Assembly (NCBI RefSeq): GCF_001557535.2
Contig: NZ_CP014315.1
Coordinates: 1,302,001-1,366,000 of the forward strand
Reading direction: 5' to 3'
DNA length: 64,000 nucleotides
Source of the DNA: Burkholderia sp. PAMC 26561
GTDB taxonomy: Bacteria > Pseudomonadota > Gammaproteobacteria > Burkholderiales > Burkholderiaceae
How positions within the stretch are numbered: position 1 is the stretch's first letter; the number at the start of each line of letters is the position of its first letter. Both the position numbers and the translations under genes were made by a program. Below are positions 26,674 to 35,651 of the stretch, in pieces. Below the pieces are notes generated by a model. It saw only the letters and a program-made list of their open reading frames with translations. It had not been told where the DNA came from and made no database searches.

Positions 26674-28032
26674 TCAGCCGACCACGGCGTTGAGCAGCAT
26701 GATCATGGCGAGGGCAAGCAGTGACTGAAACGAGACCAGCAGCGTCCAGGTCTTGAGCGTGTCGCCAACACTCAGCCGGAAATACTCTTTGAACAGCCAG
26801 AAACCCGAGTCGTTGAGGTGCGACAACATCAGGCCGCCCGAGCTGACTGCAAGCACCAGCAGTTCGAGATTGACGCCGGGTGTCGCGGCCGCGATCGGCG
26901 CGACATTCCCGGCCGCTGTCGCGGTCGCGACCGTCGCGGAACCGATCGCTATGCGGATCAGCGCGGCAACACCCCAGCCAAGCAGCAGCGGAGAGACGGA
27001 CCACTGCGCCGCACCGTGCGCGATGGCATCGCCCACATGGGTTGCGAGCAGCATTTCCTTGAGGCCGCCGCCCGCACCGAGGATCAGGATCACAACGGCA
27101 CCGGGCGCCACGCTCTCGCCGAGCAGCTTCTGGATCTGAGCCAGCGACAACCCGCTGCGCACACCTAGCGACCAGATGGCAAAAAGCACGGCAATCAGCA
27201 ACGAGACGATGGGGTCGCCGACCGTTTCCAGCATTTCGCGTGCGAACGTGCCGGTGGGCGCGAAGCCTCGGCCGAAGGTCCGGATCATCATCAGCACGGG
27301 CGGCAGCAGGACGGTTGCCAGCACGAGGCCGAACGGAGGGACCGGACGCGCTTCCCTGCTGACGTCCGCAGCGGCGGCGCCGGGGTTGAACATGCCCTCT
27401 CCAGGCGTCACGGGCAGAAAGCGCATCGCAAACGCAGTGAAGACCGGCCCGGAGAGAATCGCCATCGGCACCGCGATCACCAGCCCGTAGAAAATCGTGC
27501 GGCCGGCGTCGGCATGAAGCGCCGCCAAAGCCAGCGTGGGCGACGGATGCGGTGGCAAGAGCCCGTGCGAGACATACAGGCCGGCGGCCATCGGAATGCC
27601 GATCGCGAGCAGCGGGCTCCTGGTGCGGTTGGCTATAGCGTAGACGAGCGGCACGAGCATCACGAAGCTGACATCGAAGAGATGAGGCAGACCGATCAGC
27701 AGCGACGCCGCGCAAATTGCCGCTGGAATCCAGCGTTTCGAGCCGAGGCCAATGAACGTATTTGCAATGCGGTCCGCGCCGCCCGACTCGAGCAACAGGC
27801 CACCGAGCATGGTGCCGAGCCCCACCACGAGACCGACCGAACTCAATATGGAGCCGAAGCCCTTCTCGAAGGTCCTGATTACAGCCGTCGGCGCCAGTCC
27901 CGCCGATACCCCCAGAAACGCCGATGCAAGAATCAGCGCCAGGAAGGGATGCAACTTGACGCGAGTGATGAGCAGGATCAGCAGGACGAGCGTGATGACG
28001 GGTGCGACCAGAGGGTGAAGCATCGACTGCAT
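26674..28032 (-). CDS. GntP-family gluconate-type permease
   Basis: A permease of about 452 residues and 12 or more helices. The segments ILASAFLGVSAGL, GTMLGGLLLESGGADRIA and GLPHLFDVSFVMLVPLVYA are those of the gluconate:H+ symporter family. It would bring gluconate-like sugar acids into the cell. ATG 28032 or 28023 is the likely start. The gene is 50 bases upstream of the homoserine-dehydrogenase-like gene and heads the leftward operon, under the palindrome at 28095. Confidence 0.88.
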   Translation of the reverse strand: MQSMLHPLVAPVITLVLLILLITRVKLHPFLALILASAFLGVSAGLAPTAVIRTFEKGFGSILSSVGLVVGLGTMLGGLLLESGGADRIANTFIGLGSKRWIPAAICAASLLIGLPHLFDVSFVMLVPLVYAIANRTRSPLLAIGIPMAAGLYVSHGLLPPHPSPTLALAALHADAGRTIFYGLVIAVPMAILSGPVFTAFAMRFLPVTPGEGMFNPGAAAADVSREARPVPPFGLVLATVLLPPVLMMIRTFGRGFAPTGTFAREMLETVGDPIVSLLIAVLFAIWSLGVRSGLSLAQIQKLLGESVAPGAVVILILGAGGGLKEMLLATHVGDAIAHGAAQWSVSPLLLGWGVAALIRIAIGSATVATATAAGNVAPIAAATPGVNLELLVLAVSSGGLMLSHLNDSGFWLFKEYFRLSVGDTLKTWTLLVSFQSLLALAMIMLLNAVVG

Positions 28033-28094
28033 TGAGGGTCCCGAGTCAGGCAAATCGCCGGTTTTTGAGATGATGGGTAGAGAGTAACTAAATT

Positions 28095-28106
28095 TTGGTA
28101 TACCAA
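28095..28106. promoter_or_regulatory. GntR-type operator palindrome, copy 1
   Basis: TTGGTATACCAA, a perfect 12-base palindrome 63 bases upstream of the permease start. TGGTATACCA-like sites are typical for FCD-type (FadR/VanR-like) GntR regulators. An identical copy lies at 28303. Confidence 0.7.
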
Positions 28107-28302
28107 CTAGGATAGTATTTACCCTATCATCAGTGATTGCTGGAAGAGCGATTTGAACCGATTTAGGGACGTTGTAATAAATTATTACCTAATATATTCA
28201 TTTATTTACGTGATTTTTCGAAACAATTTTCTCATGGATAAAATGGTGTCATGTCCACTTCTAGCTCGCGGATAGAAGACGACGTGAAACATCCTCATTC
28301 GT

Positions 28303-28314
28303 TTGGTATACCAA
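28303..28314. promoter_or_regulatory. GntR-type operator palindrome, copy 2
   Basis: The same TTGGTATACCAA palindrome, 115 bases before the start of the GntR gene and 208 bases from copy 1, which is close to 20 helical turns. One site per promoter direction, or DNA looping between them, is plausible. Confidence 0.7.
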
Positions 28315-28428
28315 TTACGTGGCACCAGACACGATGCGTTTTCGTCCACTCCGTGATTCCGGAAACGTCCCGCTGCTAAGATGACGGCTGGTTGCTCGCA
28401 TGCTCGACGCTTTGCATTCAGGTACAAC

Positions 28429-29154
28429 ATGACGCTGGAACAGGAAGACGAAAACGACATCCCCGCGGGCATCGACCCGGTCGACGAACTGCTCTCCCAG
28501 CAGATCGCGCAGCGCCTGCGCACGTTGATTGCCACGGACGAACTCAAGCCGGGCGAGCGCCTGCGCGAGCGCACGCTCGCGGAACGGCTGCAGGTGTCGC
28601 GCACGCCGTTGCGGGAAGCATTGAAGGAACTGGCGGGAGATGGACTCGTAGTGGTGTTGCCCAAGCGCGGCGCCGTGGTGGCCGATCTTGGCGCGCAGCA
28701 GATCAGCGAGAAACTCGATGTGCTCGGCGTGATCGAGGCGTTCGGCGGCGAGCGGGCCTGCAGTCTCGCAACGGAAAACGAACTGGCGGAAATCCGCGCG
28801 TTGCACCATGAGATGCATGCGGCCTATGAGCGGCGCGACCGGTTAACCTACTTCAACCTGAATCAGGCGATACACAAGAGCATCATTGCTGCGGCGAAGA
28901 ACGAGACGCTTCAGCAGATGCACGAGCGGCTGAACCGCCAGTTGTATCGATACCGGTTTCAGGGAAGCGTGACGTCCGAGACCTGGCATACCGCCATCGA
29001 CGAGCACGAGGTCATCATCAAGCTGCTGTCCGCGCGACGCGGCAAAGAGCTGGGCGAGTTCCTGCAGCGCCACGTGCATAGCACCTGGGAACAGCTTGCG
29101 CCCGCGGAAAATGACGGAGCACCGGTCGCGGCGGGGAAGTTGTCGGTGGCTTGA
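28429..29154 (+). CDS. GntR-family regulator (FCD subfamily)
   Basis: A 241-residue regulator. Residues 22-88 form the GntR winged helix (LSQQIAQRLRTLI, LAERLQVSRTPLREALKEL, GLVVVLPKRGAVV). The rest is an all-helical FCD effector domain with the histidine-rich metal site expected around NQAIHKSI and DEHEVI. It is divergent from the GntP permease operon and is its probable repressor, acting on the two TTGGTATACCAA sites. ATG 28429 is preferred to 28381 on alignment; neither has a strong ribosome site. Confidence 0.87.
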   Translation: MTLEQEDENDIPAGIDPVDELLSQQIAQRLRTLIATDELKPGERLRERTLAERLQVSRTPLREALKELAGDGLVVVLPKRGAVVADLGAQQISEKLDVLGVIEAFGGERACSLATENELAEIRALHHEMHAAYERRDRLTYFNLNQAIHKSIIAAAKNETLQQMHERLNRQLYRYRFQGSVTSETWHTAIDEHEVIIKLLSARRGKELGEFLQRHVHSTWEQLAPAENDGAPVAAGKLSVA

Positions 29155-29314
29155 CTGGAAGTCGGGATGCCAATGGAACCGATTGCTCGCGGCTCGCCGA
29201 GTGACGCATCTTTCTATCTTCAAGCCGGCCGATACAACCGCTTGATGAATTGAATGCTTGTCATGCATTGGACATGCCCGATAAGGTTCGCCGCGCCAGC
29301 CTGCGCGCTTACGG

Positions 29315-30531
29315 TCATTCCTCAGGCGCCAGATGCGAGCGCAGCATGATCGCCAGCGGAAAGATCGCCAACGCGGTCAGAGCGGTGGCGAAAGTGGCGC
29401 CGTGTACGCCGATCCGGTCGCCAAGAAAACCATAGATGACCGGTGAGATCGCACCGGACGCTATCGTTCCCGTATAGAACAACGCGAAGGCGCGCTCAGT
29501 GCGCTCGGGAGCCGCCATTTCCGGAACTGTTCCATAAAGCACGGAAGACGTTCCGTTGAGCATCATGCCCAGGAACGGCAGCAGCACCATGGTGAGCGCC
29601 AGTGGCAAAAACATCACCGCGACGATGCAGGCTGCCGTGCCGCCCTCGGTGATCAGCACCGTACCTATCACCCCATGCGTGCGCCAAGCCAGCCGCAAGC
29701 GAACTTGCCGGCAGCACCACCTATGAAGACCAGTGCCAGCGCGGTCCCCACCATCGACGGTGAGACGCCTTTTGCCTTGAGCAAGAACGGCAAGAAAGTG
29801 AGCAGGCCCATGCGCACGGCCGTATCGAGCACGCCAATCGCGAGCAGCATCGGAAAGCCCGTTCCCGCATTGCTGCGCCCGTGGCCGGGTGCATCGGCGT
29901 CCACGGGCGCGGCGCGTGGTATCGACGGGAAAAACAGCGCGATGACTGCAGCAATCACACAGCCCAACGCGGAGACGATCCACAACGCATGACGCCACGG
30001 CATCATGGTCACGAGCAGCGAAATGGCAGCCGGCAGCGCCGATTTGCCGAGGTCTCCGGAGAAGTTGTAGATGCTCAGAGCGCCTCTGGCATTGCGACCG
30101 TAGGTACGCGAGACGGCGCCCGAGGCGATCGGATGCTGCGTGCTCGAGCCGCTGCCCGAAATCGCCAAGGCCACGCACAGGCCGAGCAGGCCGCCCGACA
30201 TGCCGGCAACCGCATAGCCAAGCGCGGCCAACAACGTACCGAGAGCCAGCGTGGCCCGGCTGCCCAGCCACTGCGCCAGGCGTCCGGCCGGCAATTGGAG
30301 CGTGGCCATCGTGCCGGCATAGATACCGCGCAAAATCGCGAGGGCCGCAAAATCAAGACCAAAGTCCGTCTGCCAGACAGGGAGCAACGCGTAGATCATG
30401 TCGGTGTAGCCATCGTGCATGGCGTGAGCGACACATGACAGCCATAGCACGCGCGACTTTGACGGCGCGAGCGGCTGGCCGGCTGAATCAACTTGGTGTG
30501 CGGGCGACGGGGAAAAAACGGGCAAGCGCAT
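29315..30531 (-). pseudogene. MFS exporter (fosmidomycin resistance-like), frameshifted
   Basis: The N-terminal part from ATG 30531 (AGAGGA upstream) reads CVAHAMHDGYTDMIYALLPVWQ, the signature of Fsr-type exporters, and ends after FACGWLGARMG at TGA. The C-terminal part continues in another frame from VIGTVLITEGG to HLAPEE. Adding one C on the plus strand in the run at 29671-29674 restores a single frame of about 405 residues. The lesion is therefore a one-base deletion in a homopolymer, either real or a sequencing error. It is divergent from a GcvA-like LysR gene. Confidence 0.75.
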
Positions 30532-30669
30532 AACAATCCTCTTGTTGCGAGGCGACCCGCCAAGGCGAGGTGCCGTGGCGCGTTCAGGCTCCATATGGCA
30601 ATTTTATGTCCGGACAATCGCGCATTCAATTGAGCTAATATGGCGTCAACGGAGAGAAAAAGTCACGTC

Positions 30670-31617
30670 ATGGCTAGAGACACAGACCCTGCGAAGGACC
30701 GGGACAAGCTGCCGCCGCTCAACGGGCTGCGCAACTTCGAAGCGGTAGCCCGGCACGGCAGCTTTGCCGGCGCCGCGACTGAATTGCACGTCACGCACTG
30801 GGCCGTCGGAAAGCAGATCAGGATGCTGGAAGACTGGTTCGGCTTGCCGCTGTTCGAGCGCCGTCCGCGCGGCGTGGTCCTTACTGACGAAGGCGCTGCG
30901 CTCCTGAACGATGTGACCAACGCGTTCGAGCGCCTGGGCAGCGCGGCGGCGCGCCTGCGCCACGACGAATTTACGCGCCGGGTGTCGGGCATCGTGCGTG
31001 TGAACGTGCTGGCGAGTTTCGCGCTGTGCTGGCTGCTGCCGCGCCTCGCAGACTTTCAGGCGCGTTTCCCGGACATCAAGGTGCGGGTGTCAACCACGTC
31101 GCGCAAGTTGCGCTATATCGGCGATGCCTTCGACATCGGGGTTCGCTCCGGACCCGAGCAAGGCGCCGGCGTCGTGTCGCGCACGCTGATGGCCGACTTG
31201 CGTCTGCCCGCCTGCAGCCCTGCACTGCTGCGCCAGCGTCCGATAAAAGCCGTGGCAGACCTGCGCCATCAAACCCTGCTGCATTCCGCCAGCACACGCA
31301 CAGCATGGTCGCACTGGCTTCGGGAAGCCGGTGCGCCCGACCTGCGGGCCGCCGGTCATGCCGAGTTCGACCACGTGAACCTCCAGCTTGCCGCCGCCGT
31401 GGAGGGCCTGGGGGTAACGCTGGCGTCGCTGCCGCTGATAGGGCGTGACATTGCTTCAGGGCGCCTCGTGTGTCCGATTGCGGCGCCGACGTGGCGCGCC
31501 CCCGACTACACGCTGGTGGTCAATGCCGATCGCGTCGGCGATGACGCCGTCATGGCATTCGAGCAATGGATCACGCTGATGGCCAGCCGGGAGGCCGGAC
31601 CGTTCGAGCCAGCTTAG
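30670..31617 (+). CDS. LysR-family regulator (GcvA-like)
   Basis: A regulator of about 315 residues. LPPLNGLRNFEAVARHGSFA and the helix-turn-helix THWAVGKQIRMLEDWFG identify the GcvA-like branch; the effector domain begins near residue 95. GGAGAG lies upstream of ATG 30670, and a TAATAT -10-like sequence at about 30636 makes the ATG at 30640 unlikely. It is divergent from the Fsr-like exporter gene, its likely target. Confidence 0.87.
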   Translation: MARDTDPAKDRDKLPPLNGLRNFEAVARHGSFAGAATELHVTHWAVGKQIRMLEDWFGLPLFERRPRGVVLTDEGAALLNDVTNAFERLGSAAARLRHDEFTRRVSGIVRVNVLASFALCWLLPRLADFQARFPDIKVRVSTTSRKLRYIGDAFDIGVRSGPEQGAGVVSRTLMADLRLPACSPALLRQRPIKAVADLRHQTLLHSASTRTAWSHWLREAGAPDLRAAGHAEFDHVNLQLAAAVEGLGVTLASLPLIGRDIASGRLVCPIAAPTWRAPDYTLVVNADRVGDDAVMAFEQWITLMASREAGPFEPA

Positions 31618-31619
31618 GT

Positions 31620-31634
31620 CCGCGCGTTGCGCGG
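31620..31634. terminator. Short GC hairpin between convergent LysR genes
   Basis: CCGCGC, loop GTT, GCGCGG, directly after the stop of the rightward LysR gene and before the end of the leftward one. There is no U-tract, so its role as a terminator is weakly supported. Confidence 0.3.
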
Positions 31635-31641
31635 CGAACAC

Positions 31642-32562
31642 TCATGCGCTGCCGGTACCGTCGGCTTCATCGCGATAATGCTTTGACGCTTCAAGCAGCC
31701 AGTCCCGAAAGGCGCGAATTGCCGGCGATGCCTGCTTCTGCTCCGGCACGACGAAATAATAGTCTTTGGCACCCGGCACCAGCATCTCCCAGGGCACGGT
31801 CAACGCGCCAGCGGCAAGCTCCCCCTGAACATAGGTGCGCGGCACCAGCGCGACGCCAACCCTTGCGCGAGCGGCTTCGATCAACAATGCATACATGCTG
31901 AAGCGCGGGCCGCGCAACGCCTTCGAATTCGGCGCACCCGCCAGCTCGAACCATCGGGACCAGGCTTCGGGCCTGCCCGTCTTGTGCATGAGCACAAAAT
32001 CGAAGAGATCAGAGGGGCCGCCGCACTTCAGTCCGCCGATCAGGTCGGGACTGCACACGGGAATCAGCTCTTCGGTGAAAAGATAGGTCGTGGTTGCATT
32101 CGCCCAGACGGGGTGGTCGAAATGGATGGTGGCGTCGAATGCCTCTTCGGAAAAAAGAAACGGTTCTTCACGCGCGGTGACGTTGATGGTGATATCTGGA
32201 TGCAGGGTCGAAAACTCCCCCAGACGCGGCATCAGCCACTTCAGCGCGAACGTTGGCAGCACCGCCAGCTCGAGCGCGATACGCCCCGTGTCGTAGCCCA
32301 TCGCGAGCGTCGTGTCCATCTCGAGCTTGTCGAGACTTTGCTGCACGAGAGCACTGTAGGTCTTTCCTGCATCGGTGAGTTGAAGACGGCGCTTGACGCG
32401 ACTGAAGAGCTGAACTGCGAGGTACTCCTCCAGCAGTGCAATCTTTCTGCTGACCGCGCTCTCGGTCACAGCCAATTCGTCTGCTGCACGGGTAAAACTC
32501 AGATGACGCGCCGCGGATTCGAACGCAATCAACATGCTGGTGCTCGGAATTTTTCTGCGCAT
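31642..32562 (-). CDS. LysR-family regulator (GcvA-like)
   Basis: A 306-residue regulator starting MRRKIPSTSMLIAFESAARH. The helix-turn-helix covers residues 7-65 (LAVTESAVSRKIALLEEYLA) and the effector domain 95-300. GGAAG before ATG 32562 favours this start over 32592. It is convergent with the other LysR gene. Upstream on the same strand, 204 bases away, lies the end of the periplasmic binding protein gene, so this regulator may act on the 32.8-37 kb genes. Confidence 0.86.
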   Translation of the reverse strand: MRRKIPSTSMLIAFESAARHLSFTRAADELAVTESAVSRKIALLEEYLAVQLFSRVKRRLQLTDAGKTYSALVQQSLDKLEMDTTLAMGYDTGRIALELAVLPTFALKWLMPRLGEFSTLHPDITINVTAREEPFLFSEEAFDATIHFDHPVWANATTTYLFTEELIPVCSPDLIGGLKCGGPSDLFDFVLMHKTGRPEAWSRWFELAGAPNSKALRGPRFSMYALLIEAARARVGVALVPRTYVQGELAAGALTVPWEMLVPGAKDYYFVVPEQKQASPAIRAFRDWLLEASKHYRDEADGTGSA

Positions 32563-32766
32563 TGCTTCCCTGCCGGATGGTCTCGTCGACAAGGCCGTTG
32601 CGCAAGCACGCAGTCGATAAAAATAAACCCCGTGACGATGGTGACCGAGTCGCCCAATGTACCGAGCAAGTTTATACCAGTCGGCGAGGCGACCCGGTTA
32701 CCCGAGTCGCCGAGCCTGTCTCGGACCGACGCATGGCTGTGCTCGCGCGATGAGCACGCATCTCGC

Positions 32767-34005
32767 CTACTGCTTGGCGAAGGTGCAACTGCCCTTCGCT
32801 ATCGACGGATACGCTTCGTTACCCGGAACGACCTCTCTCACGTTGTAGTAATCCCAGGGTTTCTTCGACTCGGCCGGCGTCTTCACCTGCATCAGGTACA
32901 TGTCGTGCACGAGCAGACCGTCCTTGCGGATCACGCCGTTTTTCGTGTACATGTCGTTGACGGGCGTCTCTTCCATCTTCTTGATGACAGTGGCCGAGTC
33001 ATCGGTTCCAGTCGCCTTGATGGCTTCGAGGTAGTGCAGCGTCGACGAATAATCGGCTGCCTGGATCGCCGAAGGCATCTTGCCCATGCGCTTGTAGAAG
33101 CGCGCAGACCATTTGCGCGTCTCGTCGTTGAGATCCCAGTACCAGCCCTCGGTGATGTACAAGCCTTGAGCGGTGTTCAGGCCAAGCGCATGAACGTCCG
33201 TGATCAGCACGAGCAATCCGGCGAGTTGCTGCTTGCCCGCGCCGAGCAGGCCGAACTCGCGCGCCGACTTGATTGCGTTGATCGTGTCCGAGCCTGCATT
33301 CGCCAGGCCGATGATCTTCGCGTGGCTCCCCTGCGCCTGCACCATGAACGACGAGAAATCCGACGCGTTGAACGGGTGCTTGACCGAGCCCACGACCTTG
33401 CCGCCGTTCGCCGTGATGACGGCAGAGGTATCGCTTTGCAGCGAATAACCGAACGAATAGTCGGCCGTGAGGAAAAACCAGGTGTCGCCGCCCTGCTTGA
33501 CGATGTACTTGCCCGCGACGTTTGCAAGCGACGCGGTGTCGTGGTTGTAGTGCAGGCTGTAAGGCGTGCAGTCCTCGTTGGTGATGCGCGTGGTTCCCGC
33601 GCCCGTGACGATCGCGATGCGTTTTTTATCGTTGGCGATCTTGATGGTCGCGAGCGCCGTTGCCGAGCCGGAATTGTCGGCGAGCATGTCCACGTGCTTC
33701 TGGTCGATCCATTCGCGCGCAGTGCTCGCGGCAATGTCGGCCTTGTTCTGGTGATCCGCCGAGATGACCTCGATCGGCTTGCCGTTCACCTTGCCGCCGA
33801 AGTCTTCCACCGCCATCTTGACTGCTTCCACGGCGCCTTTGCCGGCGAAATCCGAAAACGTGCCGCTCATGTCGGTCAGCACGCCAATGCGCACGACATC
33901 GTCGGAAATTCCCGGCTGCTGTGCAATGGCTGCCGCGCTGAAGAGCCCAAGTGCAGCCGTACTCAACGCCGCCCCGATCACGCAATGTTTCCTTACCGCT
34001 GTCAT
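32767..34005 (-). CDS. ABC transporter substrate-binding protein (LivK/UrtA-type, orphan)
   Basis: A 412-residue periplasmic protein. A signal peptide (about 1-27, ending SAAAIAQ) is followed by the two-lobe type I binding fold (ISDDVVRIGVLTDMSGTFSD; TTRITNEDCTPYSLHYNHD). Members bind branched-chain amino acids, urea or aromatic acids. No matching LivHMGF permease or ATPase genes are nearby, so it either borrows a permease encoded elsewhere or has a sensing role. GGAG precedes ATG 34005. It lies just downstream of the flavoprotein gene and probably in one transcript with it. Confidence 0.87.
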   Translation of the reverse strand: MTAVRKHCVIGAALSTAALGLFSAAAIAQQPGISDDVVRIGVLTDMSGTFSDFAGKGAVEAVKMAVEDFGGKVNGKPIEVISADHQNKADIAASTAREWIDQKHVDMLADNSGSATALATIKIANDKKRIAIVTGAGTTRITNEDCTPYSLHYNHDTASLANVAGKYIVKQGGDTWFFLTADYSFGYSLQSDTSAVITANGGKVVGSVKHPFNASDFSSFMVQAQGSHAKIIGLANAGSDTINAIKSAREFGLLGAGKQQLAGLLVLITDVHALGLNTAQGLYITEGWYWDLNDETRKWSARFYKRMGKMPSAIQAADYSSTLHYLEAIKATGTDDSATVIKKMEETPVNDMYTKNGVIRKDGLLVHDMYLMQVKTPAESKKPWDYYNVREVVPGNEAYPSIAKGSCTFAKQ

Positions 34006-34085
34006 CTTAGTCTCCGTTGATTCTTGCTCGCCTCGCAGGGCGCTCTTATGTCGGATGTTCCACGCTTTCAACCGGCGCCTGGACG

Positions 34086-35573
34086 CTACGTCCCGTTCGC
34101 CGACGCATGTGACGAAGAACGCGCTGCAGCATGTTCGCCCGCGATCTTGCCGAACACGGCGCCGCGCATGACGGACGTCGCGCCGGTGTACACCTGGTAG
34201 TAAAGTCCGGCCGCCTCACCTGCTGCATAAAGACCGGGGATTGGACGGCCGTCGGCGTCGATGACCTGTGCGCTCGTGTTCGTCTTCACGCCGCCGTAGG
34301 TGAAGCAGATGCCCGGAATGATCGGGTACGCGAAGAATGGCCCCGTGCCGATCGGACGCGACCAGTTCGACTTCGGAATCTCGAGGCCTTGTGTCGCGAG
34401 CCCGTCGACTTCGAGCGGCGAGAATCTGCCTTCAGGACAGGCGGCGTTGTACTCGCGGACAGTCTTCATGAACGCGTCCACCGGCAGCTCGCAGGCTTCG
34501 GCCAACGCTTCGAGAGACTCGGCCTGGATCACAGGCTGGTCGGTCCGGATGCTGCGCTTCCAGTTCGGCACGTCGTCGATGCGCTTGTCGAACACCACAT
34601 ACACCTTGCCCTTCGGCTGCTCGCCGAACGCCCGGGAGATGTGGTCGTAGTGAACATCGACAGGACCAGGGGCTTCGTCGACGAAGCGCTTTCCAAGCAG
34701 GTTGATCAGGATACCGTAGGAAAAATTCATGACCAGCGCTTCGGTCGCGCCTGAACGCGGGTCAAGCGGCTCCGCATGATAAGAGCCAAAATCTCCGGCG
34801 GGCGCTGCACCAGCCGCGAGCGCCATCTGGATGCCCTCGCCCTTGTTGTAGTAGCCGCCGCGCGCAACCGGCCGCACGAACCTTGCCGCTTGTCCGAGAT
34901 AACGCGTCATCATTTCCGGATTGCCCTGGAAACCGCCCGCCGCAACGATCACGGAGCGCGCATCGAACGCAAGCGCCTGGCCTTCGGGCCCGGTTGCCTG
35001 GAGGCTCATGTCACCATGGCTGTTTTCACGCGCGAGATGGCGCGCCGTGGTGCGGTAGAACACCTCCACACCAAGCTTCTTCGCCTGCACGAGCAGCGCT
35101 TCGATCATCGCGAGGCCTCCGCCGACGGGCATCAGCCGCGGCGCTGCGGCTGTGACGAAGTAAGTCGGCAAGGTATCGAAGCGAATGCCGAACGTGCGCA
35201 GCCAGGCTACCGTGGGGCCCGCATGGCTCGACAATGCGAACACCAGTTCCGGATCCGGCATGCCGTGCGCCTTCACATAGGGCGGCCATGTTGCGTACTC
35301 TCCGCCCATTGCTTCGACGATATTCGGATCGAGGTTGTCCCCCGCATTCGAGATGAGGCGTTCTTCAAAGTCATCGCTCACTTCGCTTTCGCTCTTCATC
35401 CGGAAGTACGCCTCGGTCCAGCGCGTGTTGCCGCCGTATTCCTCTTCGTTCGCGCGCTCGACAATCGCCACCTTCGCACCCGCGTTCGCTGCCGCCACCG
35501 CCGCCGACAAACCTGCTATGCCGCTGCCGATCACCACTACGTCGAAGCGTTGCTGCCCGTTCGTCTTATCCAT
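34086..35573 (-). CDS. FAD-dependent dehydrogenase (TcuA / fumarate reductase-like flavoprotein)
   Basis: A 495-residue soluble flavoprotein with the FAD-binding fingerprint VVVIGSGIAGLSAA near the N-terminus, YGGNTRWT in the second FAD segment and GLYAAGEAAGLYYQ at the C-terminus. It looks like the flavoprotein subunit of fumarate reductase without covalent-FAD or iron-sulfur partners. This is the architecture of TcuA, which oxidises tricarballylate to aconitate; GGNT and its surroundings fit that group. GGGAGA precedes ATG 35573. The partner TcuB is not present, so the actual substrate is uncertain. Confidence 0.82.
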   Translation of the reverse strand: MDKTNGQQRFDVVVIGSGIAGLSAAVAAANAGAKVAIVERANEEEYGGNTRWTEAYFRMKSESEVSDDFEERLISNAGDNLDPNIVEAMGGEYATWPPYVKAHGMPDPELVFALSSHAGPTVAWLRTFGIRFDTLPTYFVTAAAPRLMPVGGGLAMIEALLVQAKKLGVEVFYRTTARHLARENSHGDMSLQATGPEGQALAFDARSVIVAAGGFQGNPEMMTRYLGQAARFVRPVARGGYYNKGEGIQMALAAGAAPAGDFGSYHAEPLDPRSGATEALVMNFSYGILINLLGKRFVDEAPGPVDVHYDHISRAFGEQPKGKVYVVFDKRIDDVPNWKRSIRTDQPVIQAESLEALAEACELPVDAFMKTVREYNAACPEGRFSPLEVDGLATQGLEIPKSNWSRPIGTGPFFAYPIIPGICFTYGGVKTNTSAQVIDADGRPIPGLYAAGEAAGLYYQVYTGATSVMRGAVFGKIAGEHAAARSSSHASANGT

Positions 35574-35651
35574 TGCTGTCTCCCTCTCCATCGTTCGTGC
35601 GAGACGTCCCCGCTTGGGGGTCCGGCCTGCTCAGTGCGACTTCGCCAACGC

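Larger units (their letters stand above)
28033..28428. other. Divergent control region between GntP permease and GntR regulator
   Basis: This AT-rich stretch of about 400 bases is unlike the GC-rich neighbours. It carries two perfect TTGGTATACCAA palindromes and presumably both promoters. No gene is seen in it. Confidence 0.6.

Noticed and set aside
25256..27715. An open frame of 819 codons covering the homoserine-dehydrogenase-like gene and half of the permease gene
   Set aside because: The first 360 or so codons are antisense/out-of-frame to the clear GntP permease; the real start is ATG 26623, where the homology begins.
31984..34020. A 678-codon plus-strand frame
   Set aside because: It lies antisense to a LysR gene and to the periplasmic binding protein, both with clear motifs; GC-rich codons keep the opposite frame open by chance.
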